From positions 1 to 52,143 of the forward strand of contig JAOUPR010000015.1 in NCBI GenBank assembly GCA_029879725.1: DNA of 52,143 nucleotides, in the 5' to 3' direction. The notes beneath the pieces were generated by a model. The model did not search any database and was not told the origin of the DNA. It was given only the letters and a program-made list of their open reading frames with translations. The position numbers were made by a program, and so were the translations under genes. Shown in pieces: positions 8,849-18,044 of the stretch; the stretch's first letter is position 1; the number at the start of each line of letters is the position of its first letter. The stretch is from Gemmatimonadota bacterium (GTDB lineage: Bacteria; Gemmatimonadota; Gemmatimonadetes; Longimicrobiales; Gaopeijiaceae).

Positions 8849-9533
8849 GATCATCCAAGCCCACGGCCTGGAGAAGACGTATCTCAGCGGAGGACACCCT
8901 CTCACGGTACTTCGGGACGTCGACCTCGAGGTGGCGCCGGAGTCGTTCGTGGCGGTGGTGGGACCGTCGGGAAGTGGAAAGACCACGTTGTTGGGCCTCC
9001 TGGCCGGGTTGGACCGTCCCACGCGCGGGCGCGTGATCCTGGACGGAGTGGACATCTTTGCTTCTACCGAAGACGAGCGGGCCGAGTTTCGGGCGCGGCG
9101 GGTGGGCTTCGTGTTCCAGAGCTTCCATCTCCTTCCCACCCTCACCGCCCTGGAGAACGTACTCGTTCCCCTCGAGCTCCGTGGAGAGGGGCGGGAGCAC
9201 CGCGACCGCGCGGTGGACCTCCTCGCTCGGGTGGGGCTGTCGGGACGGATGGAACACTACCCGTCCCAGCTCTCCGGCGGTGAGCAGCAACGGGTGGCGT
9301 TGGCGCGGGCATTCGTACACCGCCCCCGCATCCTGTTCGCCGACGAGCCCACGGGGAATCTCGACGGGGAGACGGAGAAGGGGGTCGTCTCCATCCTGGA
9401 GGAGTTGAACCGGGAATCCCGGACCACGCTGGTCCTGGTCACCCACGACCTCTCCCTGGCGGAGCGGGCCCACCGCATCGTGGCGCTGGCCAATGGGGAG
9501 ATCGTGTCCGACCGGCCCGGAGGAGGCGCGTGA
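8847..9533 (+). CDS. ybbA: YbbA/LolD-type ABC transporter ATPase
   Basis: A 228-residue ABC ATPase of the MacB/LolD/YbbA group. Walker A is GPSGSGKT, the signature is LSGGEQQR, Walker B is RILFADEPTG and the switch histidine is in LVTHD. It should energise the FtsX-like permease encoded immediately downstream (4-bp GTGA overlap, so translational coupling). The start MIIQAHGLE overlaps the tesA start codon on the other strand by two bases; the frame is open further upstream inside tesA, but the homologous part begins here. In E. coli the same ATPase lies divergent to tesA. The transported substrate of YbbAP systems is not established by the sequence. Confidence 0.88.
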   Translation: MIIQAHGLEKTYLSGGHPLTVLRDVDLEVAPESFVAVVGPSGSGKTTLLGLLAGLDRPTRGRVILDGVDIFASTEDERAEFRARRVGFVFQSFHLLPTLTALENVLVPLELRGEGREHRDRAVDLLARVGLSGRMEHYPSQLSGGEQQRVALARAFVHRPRILFADEPTGNLDGETEKGVVSILEELNRESRTTLVLVTHDLSLAERAHRIVALANGEIVSDRPGGGA

Positions 9534-12070
9534 GGTTCGGCTTCGCGGTTCGGCTGGCGGCCCGGGAGAGCCGGCACGGCATCCGGCGCGTGGGGGTCTA
9601 CATGGCGTCCATCACCCTGGGCGTGGCGGCGCTGGTGGCCATCCACTCCTTCCGCGACGACGTGGCGCGGTCGGTTCGCGAGCAGGCCGAGATCCTCCTG
9701 GGTGCCGACGTCCGCCTCGCCTCCAACCGGCCCCTGCCCGACTCGGTCACCCGGATCGTCGATTCCCTCTCCGCCGCGGGGGTCGCCGTGGCGCGCGTCA
9801 CCACCACGGGATCCATGGTGCTCGCGCCGGCCTCCGGTGACGTCCGATTGATCCAGCTCCAGGCCGTGGAGCCGGGGTACCCCTTCTATGGTTCGGTCCG
9901 GACGAGTCCCTCCGGTGAGTGGCCGATCGCCCTCACGGAGGGCGGTGTGCTGGTGGACCCGGCGGTGCTCACGCAGTTGCGGGTGGATCTGGGCGACACC
10001 CTGGTGGTGGGGCGCGAGCGACTGATCATCCGGGGTGCGGTGGACGATCTGCCCACGACCCTGGGGTACCAGACCGCCGTGGGTCCCCGCATCTACGTGT
10101 CGCCCGCGACCCTGGCCTCGGCCGGACTCCTCACCACGGGGAGCCTGGCCCGCTACCAGGCCTTTCTCCGGATCCCCGACCCGGAGGCTCGCCAGGCCCT
10201 GGTGACCCGGTACGAGGACGTGTTCGAACAGACCCGGGTGCGGTTCTCCACGGCGGACGGGCAGGCGCAAGAGCTTTCCAGTAGCGTGGAGTTCATGGGC
10301 GAGTTCCTCGCCCTGGTAGGGCTGGGCGCGCTCCTGCTGGGTGGGATCGGAGTCGCCAGCGCCATTCACGTCTACGTGAAGGAGCGTCGCCCCTCGGTGG
10401 CGGTGCTCCGCTGCCTCGGCGCCCGCCAGGCCACGCTCTTCACGGCGTATCTCCTCCAGGCGGCGGGGATGGGACTGGCCGGTTCCGCGGCGGGGGTGGT
10501 GTTGGGTGTCCTCGTCCAGAGGGTGCTTCCCTGGGCGCTCGCGGGGGTCCTTCCCGTGGCCGTCACCCCGCGGATCTCCCTCGTCGCCGTGTCGGCGGGG
10601 CTGGGGATCGGGGTCTGGGTGAGCGTGATGTTCGCGCTGGTACCGCTCCTGGAGGTGCGGAACGTCCCGCCCCTCCAGGCGCTCCGCCGCGACTTCGAAG
10701 ACGCGACGCGACGCCGGGACCCGGCCCGCGTGGGTGCCTATCTGGGGGTTCTCGGCACCGTGGTGCTCCTGTGCGTCATCGAGGCGCCGGAGGTGGGGCT
10801 CGGCCTGGGGTTCGCGGGCGGTCTCTCGGTGGTCGTCGCCCTCCTGGCCGGGTTCGGGTGGAGCCTCACCCATGTCGTGCGGCGGTTCTTCCCGTCCGGC
10901 GCTCCGTACCCGATCCGGCAGGGCGTCTCCAACCTCTTCCGCCCCCGGAACCAGACGGTCTCCCTCACCGTCGCGCTGGGGTTCGGGACGTTCGTGGTGG
11001 GGACGATCATCCAGATCCAGGGGAGCCTCCTGGACGATCTCCGGGTGAGCTTCGGCGAGGACCGTCCCAACGTGCTCCTCTTCGACATCCAGGAGGACCA
11101 GGTCGACGGGGTGAGGGCGCTCCTCCCCGAGACGTCGAGGGGAGGCGCCACGGCCACGCCCCTGGTGTCGTCGCGGATCGTGGCCATCCACGGGCGGAGC
11201 ATCGCCGACCTGCGGGCCGACACCGCGTCCGTGGATCGCCCCGAGGGTTGGGCCTCCCGCCGGGAGTACCGCAACACCTCACGGGTCGAGTTGGGACCGG
11301 CCGAGGCCCTCGTGGAGGGCGGGTGGTGGGACGACCCCATGGAGACGGGGGGGCTCCCCCGTGTGTCGTTGGAGGAGGACGTGGCGGAGAGCCTGCGGGT
11401 CGGGGTGGGGGACCGGATCACCTGGAACGTCGCGGGGGTGGAGATCGAGTCGATGGTGTCCAGTATCCGCCAAGTGGACTGGGAGCGGCTGGAACCCAAC
11501 TTCTTCGCCGTCTTCGAGCCGGGGGTGCTGGACGGCGCTCCACAGACCGTCATCATGGTGGCGCGCCTGGAGGACGCGGAGGAACGGGCCGTGTTCCAGC
11601 GGTCACTGGTGGGCGCCTTCCCCAACGTTTCCGCCCTCGACTTCTCCCGGGCCCAGCTCGCCATCGACGCCGTGCTATCCCGGGTGCGTCAGGCCATCGC
11701 CTTCCTGGGTGCGTTCAGCGCCATGGCGGGGATGGTGGTGCTCATGGGATCCCTTTCCGCTTCCGCGTCGCAGAGGATGCGCGAGGCCGCGCTCCTCAAG
11801 ACGCTGGGAGCCCGGCGGGGACAGATCCTCCGGATCCTCCTGGTCGAGTACGTGGCGCTGGGCACGCTGGCCACGGCCACCGGGCTCGTCCTGGCGGTGA
11901 TCGCTTCCGCCGTCATGGTGCCCACCCTCTTCCAGGTGGCGTTCCACCTCCACGCGGGTACGCTGGCCGCCATCTGGGTGTCGGTTGCGGTCCTCACGGC
12001 CGGGGTGGGCCTCCTGGGAAGCCGCCGCGTGTTGACGCAGCCACCCCTGGAGGTACTGAGGGACCGGTGA
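9530..12070 (+). CDS. ybbP: YbbP-type FtsX-like ABC transporter permease
   Basis: An 846-residue permease starting with GTG, with GGAGGAGG just upstream. An N-terminal helix (GVYMASITLGVAALVAIHSF) is followed by a large periplasmic region, a first FtsX block near residues 255-385 (coupling helix KERRPSVAVLRCLGARQATLF), a second helix bundle near 405-500, a second periplasmic region and a final FtsX block (MREAALLKTLGARRGQILR) near 715-840. This duplicated layout is that of YbbP. With YbbA it forms a predicted inner-membrane extraction or export complex rather than a classical importer. It ends 52 bp before the convergent S10 peptidase gene, with a nested hairpin between them. Confidence 0.88.
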   Translation: MRFGFAVRLAARESRHGIRRVGVYMASITLGVAALVAIHSFRDDVARSVREQAEILLGADVRLASNRPLPDSVTRIVDSLSAAGVAVARVTTTGSMVLAPASGDVRLIQLQAVEPGYPFYGSVRTSPSGEWPIALTEGGVLVDPAVLTQLRVDLGDTLVVGRERLIIRGAVDDLPTTLGYQTAVGPRIYVSPATLASAGLLTTGSLARYQAFLRIPDPEARQALVTRYEDVFEQTRVRFSTADGQAQELSSSVEFMGEFLALVGLGALLLGGIGVASAIHVYVKERRPSVAVLRCLGARQATLFTAYLLQAAGMGLAGSAAGVVLGVLVQRVLPWALAGVLPVAVTPRISLVAVSAGLGIGVWVSVMFALVPLLEVRNVPPLQALRRDFEDATRRRDPARVGAYLGVLGTVVLLCVIEAPEVGLGLGFAGGLSVVVALLAGFGWSLTHVVRRFFPSGAPYPIRQGVSNLFRPRNQTVSLTVALGFGTFVVGTIIQIQGSLLDDLRVSFGEDRPNVLLFDIQEDQVDGVRALLPETSRGGATATPLVSSRIVAIHGRSIADLRADTASVDRPEGWASRREYRNTSRVELGPAEALVEGGWWDDPMETGGLPRVSLEEDVAESLRVGVGDRITWNVAGVEIESMVSSIRQVDWERLEPNFFAVFEPGVLDGAPQTVIMVARLEDAEERAVFQRSLVGAFPNVSALDFSRAQLAIDAVLSRVRQAIAFLGAFSAMAGMVVLMGSLSASASQRMREAALLKTLGARRGQILRILLVEYVALGTLATATGLVLAVIASAVMVPTLFQVAFHLHAGTLAAIWVSVAVLTAGVGLLGSRRVLTQPPLEVLRDR

Positions 12071-12074
12071 GGTC

Positions 12075-12112
12075 CCCCGGCGCCTCCGGCAGCGTTGCCG
12101 GGGGTGCCGGGG
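12075..12112. terminator. Nested hairpin between convergent genes
   Basis: An outer CCCCGGC/GCCGGGG stem encloses an inner CCGGCA-gcgt-TGCCGG hairpin, in the 52 bp between the ybbP stop and the stop of the S10 peptidase. No T tract is seen, so it may act as a bidirectional but weak terminator or as an RNA-stabilising structure. Confidence 0.5.
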
Positions 12113-12122
12113 CGATCCTCGG

Positions 12123-13622
12123 CTAGCGCGTCGCGTCGATGAATGCGTCCAGGGTGCTCTTCCACTGCGGAAGGAGCGCCTCTTCCACGTACATCATGTG
12201 TCCCGCCGCGAAGTCGGCCCGCTGGATGTTGGCGCGCAACTCCGGAGGGAGCCCCATGTGGTCCATGGTCCACACCGCGGCGAAGTACGGGGTGGCCAGG
12301 TCGTAGATCCCGTTCACCAGAAGAACCTTCAACTCGGGGTTCCTCTCGATGGCCCCGGCCAGGTCGGGAGCCACGTTGGGCGTGCCGCCGCCCCGCACGA
12401 AGCCGCCTCCACCTCCCAGGCGTCCCCAGTTCCAGTCCCGGGTCGCCCCGCTGGGCGTGTACTCGCGGTCACCGTCGTACCCCAACTCTTCACGAACGTA
12501 GGTATTGAACGCCGACGTGTACGCCGAGCTGATGGCCGTGGACTGGGGATCGTGGGAGGGCCGGGTGGCGCGCGGATCTCCGGCCGGTCCGCTGAAGCGT
12601 CCGTCCAGACGTCCCACGATGCGCCTCTGGGCCCGCAGGAGCTCCGCCTCGAATTCCGGCGCGGACACGCGCAGGTCCGACCGGTCGATGTACTCCTCGG
12701 AGAGCCCCGTGTACTCGTGCATGCGCCGGATCACCCGGGCGCGCCGGGCGGGATCGAGCGTGCCGCCGGCCAGGAGCGCGGTGGCGTAGTCCGTGGTGGC
12801 CCACGCCTCGACCTCGGCCATGAACGCCGGGAGATCGGCACGTCGCCCGCCGGGGAGCGCGTCGAGGTACTCGGCCACCACGGCGTACGAGGGCAGGTTC
12901 AGGATGTAGGGGAGGTCGTCTCCGGGCGCGAACTGGATGGTGTTGAACTGGAGTACCGACGACACCAGGACGATCCCGTTGAGGTCGATGTTGGCGCCCT
13001 GGAGATGGCGGGCCAACACGGCCGACCGCGTGGTGCCGTAGCTCTCCCCGAGGAGATACCGGGGAGAATTCCAACGTTGGTTCTCACTGAGGAAGCGGCG
13101 GATGAACTGGGTCAGGGAGCGCGCGTCCTCGTCGATGCCCCAGAAGTGGGATCCCGGCGTGTCGCCGAGGGGACGGCTGAACCCCGTCCCCACGGGATCG
13201 ATCATGACGATGTCCGCCTTGTCCAGGAGCGTGTACTCGTTGTCCACCAGCGGGTAGGGTGGGCCTCCCTGGGGTGCCGCGTCGGGCGTCCGCACCCTGC
13301 GGGGACCCATGATCCCCATGTGGAGCCAGAAGGACGCCGACCCCGGTCCACCGTTGTACGAGAAGATGATGGGCCGCGCCGCGCCGCCGGGAACCCCGGT
13401 GCGGAAGTAGGCCGTGTAGAACAGCTCGGCCGTGGCCTTCTCCGCGTCGTCGCGCAGGATGATGCTCCCCACCACGGCGTCGTATACCACCGCCTGGCCG
13501 GCTACCCGGATCGAGTGGTGGCTCTCCCACCGGGCGGGCGTCGGCTCCGCGGACTCCTGGGCGACGACCTGCGCCGGGAGGATCAGCAAGGCTGCGATGT
13601 AGATCCGGATCAGGCGTGTCAT
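12123..13622 (-). CDS. Secreted S10-family serine carboxypeptidase
   Basis: A 499-residue protein with a signal peptide (ALLILPAQVVAQ) and the S10 alpha/beta-hydrolase fold. The oxyanion-hole motif is YNGGPGSAS (residues 89-97), the nucleophile is the serine of LLGESYGTTRS (about residue 194), the acid is the Asp in VNGIYDLATPYFA and the base is the His in DFAAGHMMYVEE. S10 enzymes remove C-terminal residues from peptides, usually at acidic pH. The frame remains open far upstream, overlapping the M14 gene, but the signal peptide fixes the start at MTRLIRIYI. It follows the M14 carboxypeptidase gene by 47 bp on the same strand, so the two probably form one transcription unit for extracellular or periplasmic peptide breakdown. 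Confidence 0.92.
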   Translation of the reverse strand: MTRLIRIYIAALLILPAQVVAQESAEPTPARWESHHSIRVAGQAVVYDAVVGSIILRDDAEKATAELFYTAYFRTGVPGGAARPIIFSYNGGPGSASFWLHMGIMGPRRVRTPDAAPQGGPPYPLVDNEYTLLDKADIVMIDPVGTGFSRPLGDTPGSHFWGIDEDARSLTQFIRRFLSENQRWNSPRYLLGESYGTTRSAVLARHLQGANIDLNGIVLVSSVLQFNTIQFAPGDDLPYILNLPSYAVVAEYLDALPGGRRADLPAFMAEVEAWATTDYATALLAGGTLDPARRARVIRRMHEYTGLSEEYIDRSDLRVSAPEFEAELLRAQRRIVGRLDGRFSGPAGDPRATRPSHDPQSTAISSAYTSAFNTYVREELGYDGDREYTPSGATRDWNWGRLGGGGGFVRGGGTPNVAPDLAGAIERNPELKVLLVNGIYDLATPYFAAVWTMDHMGLPPELRANIQRADFAAGHMMYVEEALLPQWKSTLDAFIDATR

Positions 13623-13669
13623 GAGGGTATCCCGGCTTGCAGGTGAAGGTGGTGTGATCGGGTGGGTGC

Positions 13670-16294
13670 TCAATTTCCCACCAGCGCGTTGAAGAGGAAC
13701 TTGAAGGTGCCGTGGGTCTGGGCACGGTGTTGGGTGCGGAAACCGATGAGCACCACCTGGCCCTCGCCGTGGTTCACGGAGAGCATGGCCGCACGGTTCG
13801 CGATGTGGGCCTCGCCGTCGAGCTGTCCGCTCTGCAGGATGTCCCTGCCGACGTACGAAGCGACACGGCTCGCGTCCTGGCTTTCGGCGCCACCCAGCAC
13901 TTCGTAGACCTGGTTGGCACCGAAGAAGACCACCAGCGCCTCCTCCGGCATCCCCCAGGCCAGGGGATGGCTCGTGTCCACCTTCACGCGCAGCGTGGAC
14001 CCGTGGGCCCAGAACTCCTTGGTGGAGAGGTCCGCCACGATGTCGCGAACGGGGATGCCGAATTCCTGGATGGGGAGGTTGCCCGCCTCGGCGAAGGTCA
14101 CCAGCGTGCCCCCGTTCTCCACGAAGTCTTCCAGCGCCGCGATCCCGTCCCTGCCGAACCCGCTGCGGTACGCGGGGGGCACCGACCCGGGGTCGAAGCC
14201 ACCATATCCGCTCCCGGCGCCCGGACCTGCCTCCCCGGTCATCATTCTCATGTCGTCGTCGGGCAGGATGATCACGTCGTAGTCGCGGGCGAGGTTTCCG
14301 CGCCGGATCTTCTCGCTCATCACCGTTTCGTACCGGAACCCGAAGTCGTCCAGGAGCCAGCGGGTCCACCCCTCGTCCATGTTCCCGCCGTAGTAGCGCT
14401 GGAACATCCCCACCCGGGGCCGCTGCAGAATCGGGGCGAAGTCGCCGCCGGCATCCACGTTCATGGCGTGGAAGGACACGCCTGTCTCGCGGGCAACCTC
14501 GGCCACGACTTCATCGGGCGCGGCCGGGACCCAGAAGTCCCCCTGGAGATGCGGGCCGTGCCGGCGGACGAAGCGGCGGACGGTCACGCCCTCGTTCCAG
14601 AGGAGGTTCACGGCCTTGAAGGCGTCGTTCTCGTTCCCCCGGATATGGTAGCCGTGCGTTCCCGCGGCCACGGCGCCGTCCGTGTCGATCCATCCGGAGA
14701 CCACGGCCAGTTCCGCCTCCACCGCCGAGCCCACCGGGTCCACCCGCACGCCCATGAACTCCGCCATCACGTCGCCCGACATGTCGTAGGGGCGGATGGG
14801 GGTGCCGTCGGGCTGGCGGGTGTAGGAGTTCTGGGGATAGAAGGTGCGCCCCAGGAGCCAGCGGATCACGCCGCGCTTGGGTTGGGCCATGGTCACCACG
14901 TAGCTGCCGGCGCCGTACACCCGTCCTTCGTGGGTGAAGCCGGCGTCGGCGCGCCGCACCTCGATCCCCTGGGCCAGGAGCTTGTTCACCATCTTCTGCA
15001 TGGTCAGCGGATCGTGCTGCTCGGCGGGGATCACGTACGCCCTGGTTTCGCCCTCCATTCCCCGTCGGGTCTGCCGCGAGGCCTTCAGGTAGGCGTTGCG
15101 AAGCACAGTCTCACGGTTCTTGGCAGCCATCTCCAGGGGAGAGAACGACGCGGAGATCTGACGCTCCACGATGTCGCGCACGCGCCACCACCCGCCTTCC
15201 CACGGACTGGGAAAGGTCGTCTGGGCCTCGTATTCGGGGAGTTGCCGGGATCCCCCGAGCTGCTCGGGATGCACGTACAGAGGGGTGGCCAGCCGCGCGC
15301 TGGCGGATTCGGTGAGCATCCCCGCGATGTTGTGGAAGGGGGTGATCCAGTGGAACCCGAAGTGACCCCATCCCGAGTAGATGGCGGCGTTCACCGCACC
15401 GGGAAGGTCCTCCTCTTCCATCTTGTATGCCATCTGGGCGCCGTACCACGACATCTCGCGCCACACCAGCGGATCCGCCTCGGGGCGGATGGGCTCGGCG
15501 TAGGGGGGGAGGTAGATGCGCGCCGTGTACGGCCCCATCTGGTGGTGGTCGATGTACGCCTGGGGAATCCACTCCCGGAAGATGATCTCCGCGCCGTACC
15601 GGGACTCCACCGTGTTCTGCATGAAGGCGTCACGGTTGTTGTCGTGCCCGATGTAGTGGTGGTACAGCGTCGGTGGGCCCGACCCCTCGTACTCCGTCCC
15701 CACCCACTGGTCGTACCAGTCGGTGACCATGACATTCCCGTCGGGATTGAACACGGGGATCATGATGGCCACGGTGTTCTCCAGGATCTCCATGACCGTG
15801 TCGTCGGTGCGGGTGGCCAGGCCGTACATGACCTCCGCGGCCGACTGGCTCGCGGCCACCTCCGTGGAGTGGAGCCCGTACGACTGAACGAAGACCACCT
15901 TCCCGTTGGCGATGGCGTGCTCCACCTCCGCCTCCGACGCTCCCCGGGGGTCGCTGAGGAGCGCGTTCATCTCCTTGATCTCGTCGAGCCGCGCCAGGTT
16001 CTCGGGCGACGACACGAAGATGGAGAGGAAGGGATTGCCCAGGGTGGTGGGTCCCATGTGCACCACCTGCACGCGGTCGCTTTCCCGGTCCAGGAGCTCG
16101 TAGTACTCCACCAGCTTGTCCCAGCGGGCCAGCTTCCGGTCGGCACCCATCTGGTGGCCGAAGAACTCCTCGGGGGAGGGGATCTGCTGGGCGGACAACA
16201 GCGCGGCAGGACCGGCGGAGAAGGCCGACAGGCACGCGGCCAGGGCCAGGGTGGGAAACGTGGAGCGCGGCGCAGATGGACGGCGGTGCTTCAT
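13670..16294 (-). CDS. Secreted M14-family zinc carboxypeptidase-like protein
   Basis: An 874-residue exported protein. Zinc ligands His142 and Glu145 lie in QSYGLHSTEVAAS, and the third ligand is one of His250/251 in YIDHHQMGPYTARI. NPDGN and GHDNNRDAF are further conserved phrases of this long M14 subfamily, common in Bacteroidota- and Gemmatimonadota-like bacteria. After the peptidase domain, roughly residues 640-790 resemble a glutamine-amidotransferase-like domain (VILPDDDMRMMTGEAGPG, ENGGTLVTFAEAGNLPI), as in other long members of the family. The start at MKHRRPS has GGGAGGA 5-6 nt upstream and opens a signal peptide. It is upstream of the S10 gene in the same orientation. Substrate: C-terminal residues of peptides, or peptidoglycan stems; the sequence alone does not decide. 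Confidence 0.9.
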   Translation of the reverse strand: MKHRRPSAPRSTFPTLALAACLSAFSAGPAALLSAQQIPSPEEFFGHQMGADRKLARWDKLVEYYELLDRESDRVQVVHMGPTTLGNPFLSIFVSSPENLARLDEIKEMNALLSDPRGASEAEVEHAIANGKVVFVQSYGLHSTEVAASQSAAEVMYGLATRTDDTVMEILENTVAIMIPVFNPDGNVMVTDWYDQWVGTEYEGSGPPTLYHHYIGHDNNRDAFMQNTVESRYGAEIIFREWIPQAYIDHHQMGPYTARIYLPPYAEPIRPEADPLVWREMSWYGAQMAYKMEEEDLPGAVNAAIYSGWGHFGFHWITPFHNIAGMLTESASARLATPLYVHPEQLGGSRQLPEYEAQTTFPSPWEGGWWRVRDIVERQISASFSPLEMAAKNRETVLRNAYLKASRQTRRGMEGETRAYVIPAEQHDPLTMQKMVNKLLAQGIEVRRADAGFTHEGRVYGAGSYVVTMAQPKRGVIRWLLGRTFYPQNSYTRQPDGTPIRPYDMSGDVMAEFMGVRVDPVGSAVEAELAVVSGWIDTDGAVAAGTHGYHIRGNENDAFKAVNLLWNEGVTVRRFVRRHGPHLQGDFWVPAAPDEVVAEVARETGVSFHAMNVDAGGDFAPILQRPRVGMFQRYYGGNMDEGWTRWLLDDFGFRYETVMSEKIRRGNLARDYDVIILPDDDMRMMTGEAGPGAGSGYGGFDPGSVPPAYRSGFGRDGIAALEDFVENGGTLVTFAEAGNLPIQEFGIPVRDIVADLSTKEFWAHGSTLRVKVDTSHPLAWGMPEEALVVFFGANQVYEVLGGAESQDASRVASYVGRDILQSGQLDGEAHIANRAAMLSVNHGEGQVVLIGFRTQHRAQTHGTFKFLFNALVGN

Positions 16295-16361
16295 CGGGGT
16301 CCTCCCGGGTGGGGCGTTGGAGGTGGATGGCTTCCATCCTACGCCTGCCCGGCCCACCCCG

Positions 16362-16841
16362 CTACTTCCCCCGGCGCACCTTCTGGATGATCTGATCCAG
16401 GCTCTGGAGGAAACGGGATCGGTCTTCCTTCGCGAAGGGGGGCGCGCCGCCCGTCACCTCGCCCGTCTCGCGAAGGCCGGCCATGAGCTCCCGCATGGCC
16501 GTGGCGTCTCCGATGTTGTTCTCGGTGAAGATCTTCCCGCGCGGGTTGAGGGCCCGGCCTCCCTTCTGGAGCACCCGTCCCGCCAGGAGGATGTCTTCGG
16601 TCACGACGATGTCCCGGGGCCCGGTCCGCTCCACGATGTGGTCGTCGGCCACGTCGAGCTCGCCCGTCTCCTTGACGACCACCAGCTCGATCCACGGCTC
16701 GTTGGGGGTCCGGAACCAGGAGTTGGAGACCAGAACCACGGGGAGCCCGTACCGCCCGGCCACGCGGTACACCTCGTCCTTCACCGGACAGGCGTCGGCG
16801 TCCACGAAGATCGTGCAGTCCTCCAGCGTGGGGTCGCTCAT
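16362..16841 (-). CDS. YaiI/YqxD-family (DUF188, UPF0178) protein
   Basis: A 159-residue protein of the conserved DUF188 family, a PIN-like fold of unknown biochemical role. Family hallmarks are IFVDADACPVKDEVYRVAGR at the N-terminus, DIVVTEDILLAGRVLQKGG in the middle and NPRGKIFTENNIG. The aspartates in VDADACP and VTEDI are the likely metal-binding positions in a PIN-like reading (inference). The ATG overlaps the stop of the creatininase-like gene by 4 bp (ATGA), which implies translational coupling although the functions seem unrelated. The length is typical of the family. Confidence 0.9.
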   Translation of the reverse strand: MSDPTLEDCTIFVDADACPVKDEVYRVAGRYGLPVVLVSNSWFRTPNEPWIELVVVKETGELDVADDHIVERTGPRDIVVTEDILLAGRVLQKGGRALNPRGKIFTENNIGDATAMRELMAGLRETGEVTGGAPPFAKEDRSRFLQSLDQIIQKVRRGK

Positions 16842-17776
16842 GGCGTACCCGAGGGGCGGAGTGCTTCCCACCGCCGGATGAAGGCCACCGCCGCGTCCAC
16901 GAAGACCTCGGTGGCGATCCGGCCCTCTTCCGCCGTGGCCTCCCTCGGATCGCGGACGCTCCACGCTCCCGTCCGCGTCATCTCGTGGGTGGCGGTGCCC
17001 TTCCCGGTCTCTTCCGCCTTCAGTCCCTCCGCCAGGAAGACGGTCAGCGCCGTGCGGTCTCCTTCCACCACCGCGGGAAGCATGGCCTCCATGTGGACGG
17101 GAAGGGTGAGGGTGGCGGGGACGGCCTCGTCCAACTCCACCAGGTCGGGGAAGAGATAGAGGGAGCGCGCCGTCTCACCCACGCCCCCGTGGCGGTCGAA
17201 CACCTCCGGCGAGGGTAGGGCCGCCAGACGTTCGCGGTCGGTGAAGGGTCCGGCCACCGCGCCGAGATCCACGGCGATCCCCTCCGTCTCCTGGTTGATG
17301 CGGTCCACGATGAACGTGGTGATGGCCTGGTTCCCCCCGTGGGCATTCAGGACGAGAAAGCGCTTGAAGCCATGGTGCATCAGGCTCTTCGCTGCCTCCA
17401 CGTATACCTCCTGCACCAGCGTGGAGGGGAGGGTCACCGTGCCCGGGAACTCCATGTGGTACGGAGACTGCCCCGGGTAGAGGATCGGTGCCACCAGCAC
17501 GTCCACCTCCCGGGCGATGAGCTTGGCGCGCTCGACGCCGGAGTAGTAGTCGGTGCCGACGGGTCCGTGGAGACCGTGCTGCTCCAGCGACGTCACGGGA
17601 AGGATCACCATGTCCGAGCGGGTGAGGAGGTCCGCCACCTCGGGCCACGTCATGTGGGGGAGGAAGTTCCGGACCTTCGTCTCCCGGGGGAGAGGGCTCA
17701 CCTGCCCACGGAGGCACGGTGCGCCCGACGCGAGGCCCAGGACCGAGAGCAGAAGTACCGTGACGATGCTGCGCAT
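16838..17776 (-). CDS. Exported creatininase-family amidohydrolase
   Basis: A 312-residue protein with a hydrophobic signal (VLLLSVLGLASGAPCLRGQ) and a creatininase / creatinine-amidohydrolase domain. Metal-binding residues are visible in LEQHGLHGPVGTDYY (Glu, His, Asp), in VLNAHGGNQ (His) and in HGGVGETARSL (Glu). Family members open cyclic or linear amides (creatinine, formamide and coenzyme-precursor relatives), so the exact substrate is open. Export is unusual for characterised cytoplasmic creatininases but common for this family in Gemmatimonadota-like genomes (general impression, not checked). GGGGAGG lies 5-6 nt before the chosen ATG. It is coupled to the DUF188 gene downstream. Confidence 0.85.
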   Translation of the reverse strand: MRSIVTVLLLSVLGLASGAPCLRGQVSPLPRETKVRNFLPHMTWPEVADLLTRSDMVILPVTSLEQHGLHGPVGTDYYSGVERAKLIAREVDVLVAPILYPGQSPYHMEFPGTVTLPSTLVQEVYVEAAKSLMHHGFKRFLVLNAHGGNQAITTFIVDRINQETEGIAVDLGAVAGPFTDRERLAALPSPEVFDRHGGVGETARSLYLFPDLVELDEAVPATLTLPVHMEAMLPAVVEGDRTALTVFLAEGLKAEETGKGTATHEMTRTGAWSVRDPREATAEEGRIATEVFVDAAVAFIRRWEALRPSGTP

Positions 17777-17914
17777 GACGACCTCCCCGGGGTCGGAATT
17801 CCTTTGGACTGCGATCGCGGAACGAGACCCAATCTGGCGGGGAAGGCCGCCCGCCGCACCCGTTCCCATGGACGCGCCGGGAGTTCCAGGTATCATCGTC
17901 GGGCTGGTGAGCGC

Positions 17915-17934
17915 GTCCAGCGCGTACGCTGGAC
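17915..17934. repeat. Perfect 8-bp inverted repeat in the intergenic region
   Basis: GTCCAGCG-cgta-CGCTGGAC forms a small perfect hairpin in the 268-bp region between the creatininase start and the end of the methyltransferase gene. It could be a weak terminator of the methyltransferase unit or an operator of the creatininase unit. Nothing else is recognised in this stretch. Confidence 0.35.
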
Positions 17935-18044
17935 CCACCACGCCGTGCGTCGACCGCGCTGCGGGAGAGGACCGGAAGTCGCCCCGGGTGGGATGGAAGG
18001 AACGCCCGCTCCGGTGGTCAGGGAGGCGTAGGGTCCCCGATCGT

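Noticed and set aside
12123-14369. A single fusion of S10 peptidase with a 250-residue N-terminal extension
   Set aside because: The extension overlaps the M14 gene in another frame and a signal peptide starts at 13622.
13712-16390. An 892-codon open frame antisense to the M14 peptidase
   Set aside because: Low-complexity translation rich in His, Gly, Arg and Val, no domain, fully covered by a clear gene on the other strand.
17777-18044. Possible gene in the gap between creatininase and methyltransferase
   Set aside because: Open frames here are continuations or shadows of neighbours; no start with ribosome-binding site and no recognisable protein.
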